Positions 36,587 to 48,649 of a stretch of DNA of 64,000 bases are shown one piece after another; position 1 is the stretch's first letter, and every line of letters starts with the position of its first letter. The notes under the pieces are model-generated. The model worked only from the letters and a program-made list of their open reading frames with translations. It was not told the DNA's origin and did no database searches. The stretch is taken from assembly GCA_036245805.1 (NCBI GenBank), contig BTRK01000004.1:7936001-8000000 (forward strand), in the 5' to 3' direction. Both the position numbers and the translations under genes were made by a program. Source of the stretch: Pristionchus mayeri. Lineage: Eukaryota > Nematoda > Chromadorea > Rhabditida > Neodiplogasteridae.

Positions 36587-38157
36587 TTTTGGCTAAGATA
36601 ACCGCTTCTCAACCCTTCTCAGCCTTTTGGCTAACATAACCGCTTCTCAACCCTTCTCAGCCTTTTGGCTAAGATAACCGCTTCTCAACACTTCTCGGCC
36701 TTTTGGCTAAGATAACCGCTTCTCAACACTTCTCGGCCTTTTGGCTGAGATAACCGCTTCTCAAATCTTCTCGGCCTTTTGGCTGAGATAACCGCTTCTC
36801 AAATCTTCTCGGCCTTTTGGCTGAGATAACCGCTTCTCAAATCTTCTCGGCCTTTTGGCTAAGATAACCTCTTCTCAACCCTTCTCGGCCTTTTGGCTAA
36901 GATAACCGCTTCTCAAATCTTCTCGGCCTTTTGGCTAAGATTACCGCTTCTCAACACTTCTCGGCCTTTTGGCTGAGATAACCGCTTCTCAAATATTCAC
37001 GGCCTTTTGGCTGAGATCACAGTTTCTCAACCCTTCTCGGCCTTTTGGCTAAGATAACCGCTTCTCAAATCTTCTCGGCCTTTTGGCTGAGATAACCGCT
37101 TCTCAACCCTTCTCAGCCTTTTGGCTAAGATAACCGCTTCTCAACCCTTCTCGGCCTTTTGGCTAAGATAACCTCTTTTCAAATCTTCTCGGCCTTTTGG
37201 CTAAGATAACCGCTTCTCAAATCTTCTCGGCCTTTTGGCTAAGATAACCGCTTCTGAATCCTTCTCGACCTTTTGGCTAAGATAACCGCTTCTCAAATCT
37301 TCTCGGCCTTTTGGCTAAGATAACGGCTTCTCAACCCTTCTCGGCCTTTTGGCTAAGATAACCTCTTTTCAAATCTTCTCGGCCTTTTGGCTAAGATAAC
37401 CGCTTCTCAACCCTTCTCGGCCTTTTGGCTGAGATAACCGCTTCTCAAATCTTCTCGGCCTTTTGGCTAAGATAACCGCTTCTCAAATCTTCTCGGCCTT
37501 TTGGCTAAGATAACCGCTTCTGAATCCTTCTCGACCTTTTGGCTGAGATAACCGCTTCTCAAATCTTCTCGGCCTTTTGGCTAAGATAACCGCTTCTCAA
37601 CCCTTCTCGGCCTTTTGGCTAAGATAACCGCTTCTCAAATCTTCTCGGCCTTTTGGCTAAGATAACCGCATCTCAAATCTTCTCGGCCTTTTGGCTAAGA
37701 TAACCGCTACTCAATCCTTCTCGGCCTTTTGGCTGAGATAACCGCTTCTCAAATCTTCTCGGCCTTTTGGCTAAGATAACCGCTTCTCAACCCTTCTCAG
37801 CCTTTTGGCTAAGATAACCGCTTCCCAACCCTTCTCGGCCTTTTGGCTAAGATAACCGCTTCTCAAATCTTATCTGCCTTTTGGCTGAGATAACCGCTTC
37901 TCAACCCTTCTCAGCCTTTTGGCTAAGATAACCGCTTCTCAACCCTTCTCGGCCTTTTGGCTGAGATAACCTCTTTTCAAATCTTCTCGGCCTTTTGGCT
38001 AAGATAACCGCTTCTCAAATCTTCTCGGCCTTTTGGCTAAGATAACCGCTTCTGAATCCTTCTCGACCTTTTGGCTAAGATAACCGCTTCTCAACCCTTC
38101 TCAGCCTTTTGGCTAAGATAACGGCTTCTCAACCCTTCTCGGCCTTTTGGCTAAGAT
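36041..38157 (+). repeat. 94-monomer duplication, copy 1 (partner at +3,572)
   Basis: Markers in this stretch recur exactly 3,572 bp (94 monomers) downstream: TTCTCATCCC (ATCCC at 36041 and 39613), ATATTCACGG (36991 and 40563), and AACGG (38121 and 41693). The stretch includes the 380-bp trimer block and the GATC monomer. The copies diverge near 38,157, where copy 1 runs into a CAGCC-TGAG monomer and copy 2 into CCTCTTTTC. Confidence 0.85.
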
Positions 38158-39612
38158 AACCGCTTCTCAACCCTTCTCAGCCTTTTGGCTGAGATAACCG
38201 CTTCTCAACACTTCTCGACCTTTTGGCTAAGATAACCGCTTCTCAACCCTTCTCAGCCTTTTGGCTAACATAACCGCTTCTCAACCCTTCTCAGCCTTTT
38301 GGCTAAGATAACCGCTTCTCAACACTTCTCGGCCTTTTGGCTAAGATAACCGCTTCTCAACACTTCTCGGCCTTTTGGCTGAGATAACCGCTTCTCAACC
38401 CTTCTCAGCCTTTTGGCTAACATAACCGCTTCTCAACCCTTCTCAGCCTTTTGGCTGAGATAACCGCTTCTCAACACTTCTCGGCCTTTTGGCTAAGATA
38501 ACCGCTTCTCAAATCTTCTCGGCCTTTTGGCTAAGATAACCGCTTCTGAATCCTTCTCGACCTTTTGGCTAAGATAACCGCTTCTCAAATCTTCTCGGCC
38601 TTTTGGCTAAGATAACGGCTTCTCAACCCTTCTCGGCCTTTTGGCTAAGATAACCTCTTTTCAAATCTTCTCGGCCTTTTGGCTAAGATAACCGCTTCTC
38701 AACCCTTCTCGGCCTTTTGGCTGAGATAACCGCTTCTCAAATCTTCTCGGCCTTTTGGCTAAGATAACCGCTTCTCAAATCTTCTCGGCCTTTTGGCTAA
38801 GATAACCGCTTCTGAATCCTTCTCGACCTTTTGGCTGAGATAACCGCTTCTCAAATCTTCTCGGCCTTTTGGCTAAGATAACCGCTTCTCAACCCTTCTC
38901 GGCCTTTTGGCTAAGATAACCGCTTCTCAAATCTTCTCGGCCTTTTGGCTAAGATAACCGCATCTCAAATCTTCTCGGCCTTTTGGCTAAGATAACCGCT
39001 ACTCAATCCTTCTCGGCCTTTTGGCTGAGATAACCGCTTCTCAAATCTTCTCGGCCTTTTGGCTAAGATAACCGCTTCTCAACCCTTCTCAGCCTTTTGG
39101 CTAAGATAACCGCTTCCCAACCCTTCTCGGCCTTTTGGCTAAGATAACCGCTTCTCAAATCTTATCTGCCTTTTGGCTGAGATAACCGCTTCTCAACCCT
39201 TCTCAGCCTTTTGGCTAAGATAACCGCTTCTCAACCCTTCTCGGCCTTTTGGCTGAGATAACCTCTTTTCAAATCTTCTCGGCCTTTTGGCTAAGATAAC
39301 CGCTTCTCAAATCTTCTCGGCCTTTTGGCTAAGATAACCGCTTCTGAATCCTTCTCGACCTTTTGGCTAAGATAACCGCTTCTCAACCCTTCTCAGCCTT
39401 TTGGCTAAGATAACGGCTTCTCAACCCTTCTCGGCCTTTTGGCTAAGATAACCTCTTTTCAAATCTTCTCGGCCTTTTGGCTAAGCTAACCGCTTCTCAA
39501 CCCTTCTCGGCCTTTTGGCTGAGATAACCGCTTCTCAAATCTTCTCGGCCTTTTGGCTAAGATAACCGCTTCTCAAATCTTCTCGGCCTTTTGGCTAAGA
39601 TAACCGCTTCTC

Positions 39613-41729
39613 ATCCCTTCTCAGCCTTTTGGCTGAGATAACCGCTTCTCAACACTTCTCGGCCTTTTGGCTGAGATAACCGCTTCTCAACCCTTCTCAG
39701 CCTTTTGGCTAACATAACCGCTTCTCAACCCTTCTCAGCCTTTTGGCTGAGATAACCGCTTCTCAACACTTCTCGACCTTTTGGCTAAGATAACCGCTTC
39801 TCAACCCTTCTCAGCCTTTTGGCTAACATAACCGCTTCTCAACCCTTCTCAGCCTTTTGGCTAAGATAACCGCTTCTCAACACTTCTCGGCCTTTTGGCT
39901 AAGATAACCGCTTCTCAACACTTCTCGGCCTTTTGGCTGAGATAACCGCTTCTCAACCCTTCTCAGCCTTTTGGCTAACATAACCGCTTCTCAACCCTTC
40001 TCAGCCTTTTGGCTGAGATAACCGCTTCTCAACACTTCTCGGCCTTTTGGCTGAGATAACCGCTTCTCAACCCTTCTCAGCCTTTTGGCTAACATAACCG
40101 CTTCTCAACCCTTCTCAGCCTTTTGGCTGAGATAACCGCTTCTCAACACTTCTCGACCTTTTGGCTAAGATAACCGCTTCTCAACCCTTCTCAGCCTTTT
40201 GGCTAACATAACCGCTTCTCAACCCTTCTCAGCCTTTTGGCTAAGATAACCGCTTCTCAACACTTCTCGGCCTTTTGGCTAAGATAACCGCTTCTCAACA
40301 CTTCTCGGCCTTTTGGCTGAGATAACCGCTTCTCAAATCTTCTCGGCCTTTTGGCTGAGATAACCGCTTCTCAAATCTTCTCGGCCTTTTGGCTGAGATA
40401 ACCGCTTCTCAAATCTTCTCGGCCTTTTGGCTAAGATAACCTCTTCTCAACCCTTCTCGGCCTTTTGGCTAAGATAACCGCTTCTCAAATCTTCTCGGCC
40501 TTTTGGCTAAGATTACCGCTTCTCAACACTTCTCGGCCTTTTGGCTGAGATAACCGCTTCTCAAATATTCACGGCCTTTTGGCTGAGATCACAGTTTCTC
40601 AACCCTTCTCGGCCTTTTGGCTAAGATAACCGCTTCTCAAATCTTCTCGGCCTTTTGGCTGAGATAACCGCTTCTCAACCCTTCTCAGCCTTTTGGCTAA
40701 GATAACCGCTTCTCAACCCTTCTCGGCCTTTTGGCTAAGATAACCTCTTTTCAAATCTTCTCGGCCTTTTGGCTAAGATAACCGCTTCTCAAATCTTCTC
40801 GGCCTTTTGGCTAAGATAACCGCTTCTGAATCCTTCTCGACCTTTTGGCTAAGATAACCGCTTCTCAAATCTTCTCGGCCTTTTGGCTAAGATAACGGCT
40901 TCTCAACCCTTCTCGGCCTTTTGGCTAAGATAACCTCTTTTCAAATCTTCTCGGCCTTTTGGCTAAGATAACCGCTTCTCAACCCTTCTCGGCCTTTTGG
41001 CTGAGATAACCGCTTCTCAAATCTTCTCGGCCTTTTGGCTAAGATAACCGCTTCTCAAATCTTCTCGGCCTTTTGGCTAAGATAACCGCTTCTGAATCCT
41101 TCTCGACCTTTTGGCTGAGATAACCGCTTCTCAAATCTTCTCGGCCTTTTGGCTAAGATAACCGCTTCTCAACCCTTCTCGGCCTTTTGGCTAAGATAAC
41201 CGCTTCTCAAATCTTCTCGGCCTTTTGGCTAAGATAACCGCATCTCAAATCTTCTCGGCCTTTTGGCTAAGATAACCGCTACTCAATCCTTCTCGGCCTT
41301 TTGGCTGAGATAACCGCTTCTCAAATCTTCTCGGCCTTTTGGCTAAGATAACCGCTTCTCAACCCTTCTCAGCCTTTTGGCTAAGATAACCGCTTCCCAA
41401 CCCTTCTCGGCCTTTTGGCTAAGATAACCGCTTCTCAAATCTTATCTGCCTTTTGGCTGAGATAACCGCTTCTCAACCCTTCTCAGCCTTTTGGCTAAGA
41501 TAACCGCTTCTCAACCCTTCTCGGCCTTTTGGCTGAGATAACCTCTTTTCAAATCTTCTCGGCCTTTTGGCTAAGATAACCGCTTCTCAAATCTTCTCGG
41601 CCTTTTGGCTAAGATAACCGCTTCTGAATCCTTCTCGACCTTTTGGCTAAGATAACCGCTTCTCAACCCTTCTCAGCCTTTTGGCTAAGATAACGGCTTC
41701 TCAACCCTTCTCGGCCTTTTGGCTAAGAT
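39613..41729 (+). repeat. 94-monomer duplication, copy 2 (partner at -3,572)
   Basis: This is the second copy of 36,041-38,157. Its left edge is a visible crossover point. In copy 1 the CATCCC variant follows a TAACAT monomer; here the same CATCCC follows an AAATC-CGGCC-TAAGAT monomer. The exchange therefore occurred within the ACCGCTTCTC motif just before CATCCC. The copy at 62,849 has the TAACAT context and thus matches the older arrangement. Confidence 0.85.
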
Positions 41730-42479
41730 AACCTCTTTTCAAATCTTCTCGGCCTTTTGGCTAAGCTAACCGCTTCTCAACCCTTCTCGGCCTTTTGGCT
41801 GAGATAACCGCTTCTCAAATCTTCTCGGCCTTTTGGCTAAGATAACCGCTTCTCAAATCTTCTCGGCCTTTTGGCTAAGATAACCGCTTCTGAATCCTTC
41901 TCGACCTTTTGGCTGAGATAACCGCTTCTCAAATCTTCTCGGCCTTTTGGCTAAGATAACCGCTTCTCAACCCTTCTCGGCCTTTTGGCTAAGATAACCG
42001 CTACTCAATCCTTCTCGGCCTTTTGGCTGAGATAACCGCTTCTCAAATCTTCTCGGCCTTTTGGCTAAGATAACCGCTTCTCAACCCTTCTCAGCCTTTT
42101 GGCTAAGATAACCGCTTCCCAACCCTTCTCGGCCTTTTGGCTAAGATAACCGCTTCTCAAATCTTATCTGCCTTTTGGCTGAGATAACCGCTTCTCAACC
42201 CTTCTCAGCCTTTTGGCTAAGATAACCGCTTCTCAACCCTTCTCGGCCTTTTGGCTGAGATAACCTCTTTTCAAATCTTCTCGGCCTTTTGGCTAAGATA
42301 ACCGCTTCTCAAATCTTCTCGGCCTTTTGGCTAAGATAACCGCTTCTGAATCCTTCTCGACCTTTTGGCTAAGATAACCGCTTCTCAACCCTTCTCAGCC
42401 TTTTGGCTAAGATAACGGCTTCTCAACCCTTCTCGGCCTTTTGGCTAAGATAACCTCTTTTCAAATCTTCTCGGCCTTT

Positions 42480-45050
42480 TGGCTAAGATAACCTCTTTTC
42501 AAATCTTATCGGCCTTTTGGCTAAGATAACCGCTTCTCAAATCTTCTCGGCCTTTTGGCTAAGATAACCGCTTCTCAACACTTCTCGGCCTTTTGGCTGA
42601 GATAACCGCTTCTCAAATCTTCTCGGCCTTTTGGCTAAGATAACCGCTACTCAATCCTTCTCGGCCTTTTGGCTGAGATAACCGCTTCTCAAATCTTCTC
42701 GGCCTTTTGGCTAAGATAACCGCTACTCAATCCTTCTCGGCCTTTTGGCTAAGATAACCGCTTCTCAACCCTTCTCAGCCTTTTGGCTAAGATAACCGCT
42801 TCTCAACCCTTCTCGGCCTTTTGGCTAAGAAAACCGCTTCTCAAATCTTATCTGCCTTTTGGCTAAGATAACCGCTTCTCAAATCTTCTCGGCCTTTTGG
42901 CTGAGATAACCGTTCTCAAATCTTCTCAGCCTTTTGGCTAAGATAACCTCTTTTCAAATCTTCTCGGCCTTTTGGCTAAGATAACCGCTTCTCAAATCTT
43001 CTCGGCCTTTTGGCTGAGATAACCGCTTCTCAACACTTCTCGGCCTTTTGGCTAAGATAACCGCTTCTCAACACTTCTCGGCCTTTTGGCTGAGATAACC
43101 GCTTCTCAAATCTTCTCGGCCTTTTGGCTGAGATAACCGCTTCTCAAATCTTCTCGGCCTTTTGGCTAAGATAACCTCTTCTCAACCCTTCTCGGCCTTT
43201 TGGCTAAGATAACCGCTTCTCAAATCTTATCTGCCTTTTGGCTAAGATAACCGCTTCTCAAATCTTCTCGGCCTTTTGGCTGAGATAACCGTTCTCAAAT
43301 CTTCTCAGCCTTTTGGCTAAGATAACCTCTTTTCAAATCTTCTCGGCCTTTTGGCTAAGATAACCGCTTCTCAAATCTTCTCGGCCTTTTGGCTGAGATA
43401 ACCGCTTCTCAACACTTCTCGGCCTTTTGGCTAAGATAACCGCTTCTCAACACTTCTCGGCCTTTTGGCTGAGATAACCGCTTCTCAAATCTTCTCGGCC
43501 TTTTGGCTAAGATAACCGCTTCTCAACCCTTCTCGACCTTTTGGCTAAGATAACCGCTTCTCAAATCTTCTCGGCCTTTTGGCTAAGATAACCGCTTCTC
43601 AACACTTCTCGGCCTTTTGGCTGAGATAACCGCTTCTCAAATCTTCTCGGCCTTTTGGCTAAGATAACCGCTTCTCAACCCTTCTCAGCCTTTTGGCTAA
43701 CATAACCGCTTCTCAACCCTTCTCAGCCTTTTGGCTAACATAACCGCTTCTCAACCCTTCTCAGCCTTTTGGCTAAGATAACCGCTTCTCAACACTTCTC
43801 GGCCTTTTGGCTAAGATAACCGCTTCTCAACACTTCTCAGCCTTTTGGCTAAGATTACCGCTTCTCAAATCTTCTCGGCCTTTTGGCTGAGATAACCGCT
43901 TCTCAAATCTTCTCGGCCTTTTGGCTAAGATAACCTCTTCTCAACCCTTCTCGGCCTTTTGGCTAAGATAACCGCTTCTCAAATCTTCTCGGCCTTTTGG
44001 CTAAGATTACCGCTTCTCAACACTTCTCGGCCTTTTGGCTGAGATAACCGCTTCTCAAATCTTCTCGGCCTTTTGGCTAAGATAACCGCTTCTCAACACT
44101 TCTCGGCCTTTTGGCTGAGATAACCGCTTCTCAAATCTTCTCGGCCTTTTGGCTAAGATAACCGCTTCTCAACCCTTCTCAGCCTTTTGGCTAAGATAAC
44201 TGCTTCTCAACACTTCTCGGCCTTTTGGCTGAGATAACCGCTTCTCAAATCTTCTCGGCCTTTTGGCTGAGATAACCGCTTCTCAAATCTTCTCGGCCTT
44301 TTGGCTAAGATAACCTCTTTTCAAATCTTCTCGGCCTTTTGGCTAAGATAACCGCTTCTCAACCCTTCTCGACCTTTTGGCTAAGATAACCGCTTCTCAA
44401 ATCTTCTCGGCCTTTTGGCTAAGATAACCGCTTCTCAACCCTTCTCAGCCTTTTGGCTAAGATAACTGCTTCTCAACACTTCTCGGCCTTTTGGCTGAGA
44501 TAACCGCTTCTCAAATCTTCTCGGCCTTTTGGCTGAGATAACCGCTTCTCAAATCTTCTCGGCCTTTTGGCTAAGATAACCTCTTTTCAAATCTTCTCGG
44601 CCTTTTGGCTAAGATAACCGCTTCTCAACCCTTCTCGACCTTTTGGCTAAGATAACCGCTTCTCAAATCTTCTCGGCCTTTTGGCTAAGATAACCGCTTC
44701 TCAACACTTCTCGGCCTTTTGGCTGAGATAACCGCTTCTCAAATCTTCTCGGCCTTTTGGCTAAGATAACCGCTTCTCAACCCTTCTCAGCCTTTTGGCT
44801 AACATAACCGCTTCTCAACACTTCTCGGCCTTTTGGCTGAGATAACCGCTTCTCAAATCTTCTCGGCCTTTTGGCTAAGATAACCGCTTCTCAACCCTTC
44901 TCAGCCTTTTGGCTAAGATAACTGCTTCTCAACACTTCTCGGCCTTTTGGCTGAGATAACCGCTTCTCAAATCTTCTCGGCCTTTTGGCTGAGATAACCG
45001 CTTCTCAAATCTTCTCGGCCTTTTGGCTAAGATAACCTCTTTTCAAATCT
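42480..45050 (+). repeat. 6.2-kb-spaced duplication, copy 1 (partner about 48.65-51.46 kb)
   Basis: The TAAGAAAACC marker (AAACCGC at 42,831 and 49,021) gives an offset of 6,190 bp, equal to 163 monomers minus four for 37-bp units. The order CTTATCGG, AACAC, CGCTACTC, AAGAAAACC, ATCTGCC, 37-bp unit and the AACAC-rich block is the same in both. The AACTGCT markers at 44,464 and 50,882 are 6,418 bp apart, so copy 2 has gained six monomers, in the stretch near 49.68-49.95 kb. The ends are approximate. Confidence 0.8.
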
Positions 45051-47479
45051 TCTCGGCCTTTTGGCTAAGATAACCTCTTCTCAACCCTTCTCGGCCTTTT
45101 GGCTAAGATAACCGCTTCTCAAATCTTCTCGGCCTTTTGGCTAAGATTACCGCTTCTCAACACTTCTCGGCCTTTTGGCTGAGATAACCGCTTCTCAAAT
45201 ATTCACGGCCTTTTGGCTGAGATCACAGTTTCTCAACCCTTCTCGGCCTTTTGGCTAAGATAACCGCTTCTCAAATCTTCTCGGCCTTTTGGCTGAGATA
45301 ACCGCTTCTCAACCCTTCTCAGCCTTTTGGCTAAGATAACCGCTTCTCAACCCTTCTCGGCCTTTTGGCTAAGATAACCTCTTTTCAAATCTTCTCGGCC
45401 TTTTGGCTAAGATAACCGCTTCTCAAATCTTCTCGGCCTTTTGGCTAAGATAACCGCTTCTGAATCCTTCTCGACCTTTTGGCTAAGATAACCGCTTCTC
45501 AAATCTTCTCGGCCTTTTGGCTAAGATAACGGCTTCTCAACCCTTCTCGGCCTTTTGGCTAAGATAACCTCTTTTCAAATCTTCTCGGCCTTTTGGCTAA
45601 GATAACCGCTTCTCAACCCTTCTCGGCCTTTTGGCTGAGATAACCGCTTCTCAAATCTTCTCGGCCTTTTGGCTAAGATAACCGCTTCTCAAATCTTCTC
45701 GGCCTTTTGGCTAAGATAACCGCTTCTGAATCCTTCTCGACCTTTTGGCTGAGATAACCGCTTCTCAAATCTTCTCGGCCTTTTGGCTAAGATAACCGCT
45801 TCTCAACCCTTCTCGGCCTTTTGGCTAAGATAACCGCTTCTCAAATCTTCTCGGCCTTTTGGCTAAGATAACCGCATCTCAAATCTTCTCGGCCTTTTGG
45901 CTAAGATAACCGCTACTCAATCCTTCTCGGCCTTTTGGCTGAGATAACCGCTTCTCAAATCTTCTCGGCCTTTTGGCTAAGATAACCGCTTCTCAACCCT
46001 TCTCAGCCTTTTGGCTAAGATAACCGCTTCCCAACCCTTCTCGGCCTTTTGGCTAAGATAACCGCTTCTCAAATCTTATCTGCCTTTTGGCTGAGATAAC
46101 CGCTTCTCAACCCTTCTCAGCCTTTTGGCTAAGATAACCGCTTCTCAACCCTTCTCGGCCTTTTGGCTGAGATAACCTCTTTTCAAATCTTCTCGGCCTT
46201 TTGGCTAAGATAACCGCTTCTCAAATCTTCTCGGCCTTTTGGCTAAGATAACCGCTTCTGAATCCTTCTCGACCTTTTGGCTAAGATAACCGCTTCTCAA
46301 CCCTTCTCAGCCTTTTGGCTAAGATAACGGCTTCTCAACCCTTCTCGGCCTTTTGGCTAAGATAACCTCTTTTCAAATCTTCTCGGCCTTTTGGCTAAGC
46401 TAACCGCTTCTCAACCCTTCTCGGCCTTTTGGCTGAGATAACCGCTTCTCAAATCTTCTCGGCCTTTTGGCTAAGATAACCGCTTCTCAAATCTTCTCGG
46501 CCTTTTGGCTAAGATAACCGCTTCTGAATCCTTCTCGACCTTTTGGCTGAGATAACCGCTTCTCAAATCTTCTCGGCCTTTTGGCTAAGATAACCGCTTC
46601 TCAACCCTTCTCGGCCTTTTGGCTAAGATAACCGCTTCTCAAATCTTCTCGGCCTTTTGGCTAAGATAACCGCATCTCAAATCTTCTCGGCCTTTTGGCT
46701 AAGATAACCGCTACTCAATCCTTCTCGGCCTTTTGGCTGAGATAACCGCTTCTCAAATCTTCTCGGCCTTTTGGCTAAGATAACCGCTTCTCAACCCTTC
46801 TCAGCCTTTTGGCTAAGATAACCGCTTCCCAACCCTTCTCGGCCTTTTGGCTAAGATAACCGCTTCTCAAATCTTATCTGCCTTTTGGCTGAGATAACCG
46901 CTTCTCAACCCTTCTCAGCCTTTTGGCTAAGATAACCGCTTCTCAACCCTTCTCGGCCTTTTGGCTGAGATAACCTCTTTTCAAATCTTCTCGGCCTTTT
47001 GGCTAAGATAACCGCTTCTCAAATCTTCTCGGCCTTTTGGCTAAGATAACCGCTTCTGAATCCTTCTCGACCTTTTGGCTAAGATAACCGCTTCTCAACC
47101 CTTCTCAGCCTTTTGGCTAAGATAACGGCTTCTCAACCCTTCTCGGCCTTTTGGCTAAGATAACCTCTTTTCAAATCTTCTCGGCCTTTTGGCTAAGCTA
47201 ACCGCTTCTCAACCCTTCTCGGCCTTTTGGCTGAGATAACCGCTTCTCAAATCTTCTCGGCCTTTTGGCTAAGATAACCGCTTCTCAAATCTTCTCGGCC
47301 TTTTGGCTAAGATAACCGCTTCTGAATCCTTCTCGACCTTTTGGCTGAGATAACCGCTTCTCAAATCTTCTCGGCCTTTTGGCTAAGATAACCGCTTCTC
47401 AACCCTTCTCGGCCTTTTGGCTAAGATAACCGCTTCTCAACCCTTCTCGGCCTTTTGGCTAAGATAACCGCTTCTCAAA

Positions 47480-47580
47480 TCTTCTCGGCCTTTTGGCTAA
47501 GATAACCGCTTCTGAATCCTTCTCGACCTTTTGGCTGAGATAACCGCTTCTGAATCCTTCTCGACCTTTTGGCTGAGATA
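47480..47580 (+). repeat. Tandem doubling of the TTCTGAATCC-CGACC monomer
   Basis: The TTCTGAATCCTTCTCGACC monomer, normally solitary in each 798-bp unit, appears twice in succession here (about 47,512 and 47,550), both followed by TGAG. Just upstream, AACCC-CGGCC monomers are also repeated (47,401-47,460). The 798-bp periodicity breaks at this point: no AACGG copy follows at 47,923. Confidence 0.8.
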
Positions 47581-48649
47581 ACCGCTTCTCAAATCTTCTC
47601 GGCCTTTTGGCTAAGATAACCGCTTCTCAACCCTTCTCGGCCTTTTGGCTAAGATAACCGCTTCTCAAATCTTCTCGGCCTTTTGGCTAAGATAACCGCA
47701 TCTCAAATCTTCTCGGCCTTTTGGCTAAGATAACCGCTACTCAATCCTTCTCGGCCTTTTGGCTGAGATAACCGCTTCTCAAATCTTCTCGGCCTTTTGG
47801 CTAAGATAACCGCTTCTCAACCCTTCTCAGCCTTTTGGCTAAGATAACCGCTTCCCAACCCTTCTCGGCCTTTTGGCTAAGATAACCGCTTCTCAAATCT
47901 TATCTGCCTTTTGGCTGAGATAACCGCTTCTCAACCCTTCTCAGCCTTTTGGCTAAGATAACCGCTTCTCAACCCTTCTCGGCCTTTTGGCTGAGATAAC
48001 CTCTTTTCAAATCTTCTCGGCCTTTTGGCTAAGATAACCGCTTCTCAAATCTTCTCGGCCTTTTGGCTAAGATAACCGCTTCTGAATCCTTCTCGACCTT
48101 TTGGCTAAGATAACCGCTTCTCAACCCTTCTCAGCCTTTTGGCTAAGATAACCGCTTCTCAACCCTTCTCGGCCTTTTGGCTGAGATAACCGCTTCTCAA
48201 ATCTTCTCGGCCTTTTGGCTAAGATAACCGCTTCTCAAATCTTCTCGGCCTTTTGGCTAAGATAACCGCTTCTGAATCCTTCTCGACCTTTTGGCTGAGA
48301 TAACCGCTTCTCAAATCTTCTCGGCCTTTTGGCTAAGATAACCGCTTCTCAACCCTTCTCGGCCTTTTGGCTAAGATAACCGCTTCTCAACCCTTCTCGG
48401 CCTTTTGGCTAAGATAACCGCATCTCAATTCTTCTCGGCCTTTGGCTAAGATAACCGCTACTCAATCCTTCTCGGCCTTTTGGCTGAGATAACCGCTTCT
48501 CAAATCTTCTCGGCCTTTTGGCTAAGATAACCGCTTCTCAACCCTTCTCAGCCTTTTGGCTAAGATAACCGCTTCCCAACCCTTCTCGGCCTTTTGGCTA
48601 AGATAACCGCTTCTCAAATCTTCTCGGCCTTTTGGCTGAGATAACCGTT

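Larger units (their letters stand above)
26081..45240 (+). repeat. GATC-containing monomer, ATATTCACGGCC form (4 copies)
   Basis: Domain III has its own version of the GATC monomer, with ATTCACGGCCTTTTGG in place of ATTCCCGGCCTTATGG but the same GAGATCACAGTTTCTC end. The AAATATTCAC starts are at 26081, 36991, 40563 and 45197. The last three are separated by 3,572 bp (94 monomers) and 4,634 bp (122 monomers minus two for 37-bp units). It keeps the consensus TTTT loop and so looks intermediate between the consensus and the domain I/II form. Confidence 0.85.
36991..48200 (+). repeat. 798-bp (21-monomer) higher-order repeat marked by AACGGCTTC
   Basis: The private variant ACGG (for ACCG) starts at 37323/38121, 38615/39413, 40895/41693 and 45529/46327/47125; within each group the spacing is exactly 798 bp. 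A further copy at 42415 is 722 bp (19 monomers) after 41693, a two-monomer shorter version. AAGCTAACC, another private variant, is at 39484, 41764, 46398 and 47196; the first pair is 2,280 bp (60 monomers) apart and the last 798 bp. This is the clearest fixed-length higher-order unit in the window. A truncated repeat without ACGG follows near 48.1 kb. Confidence 0.85.
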
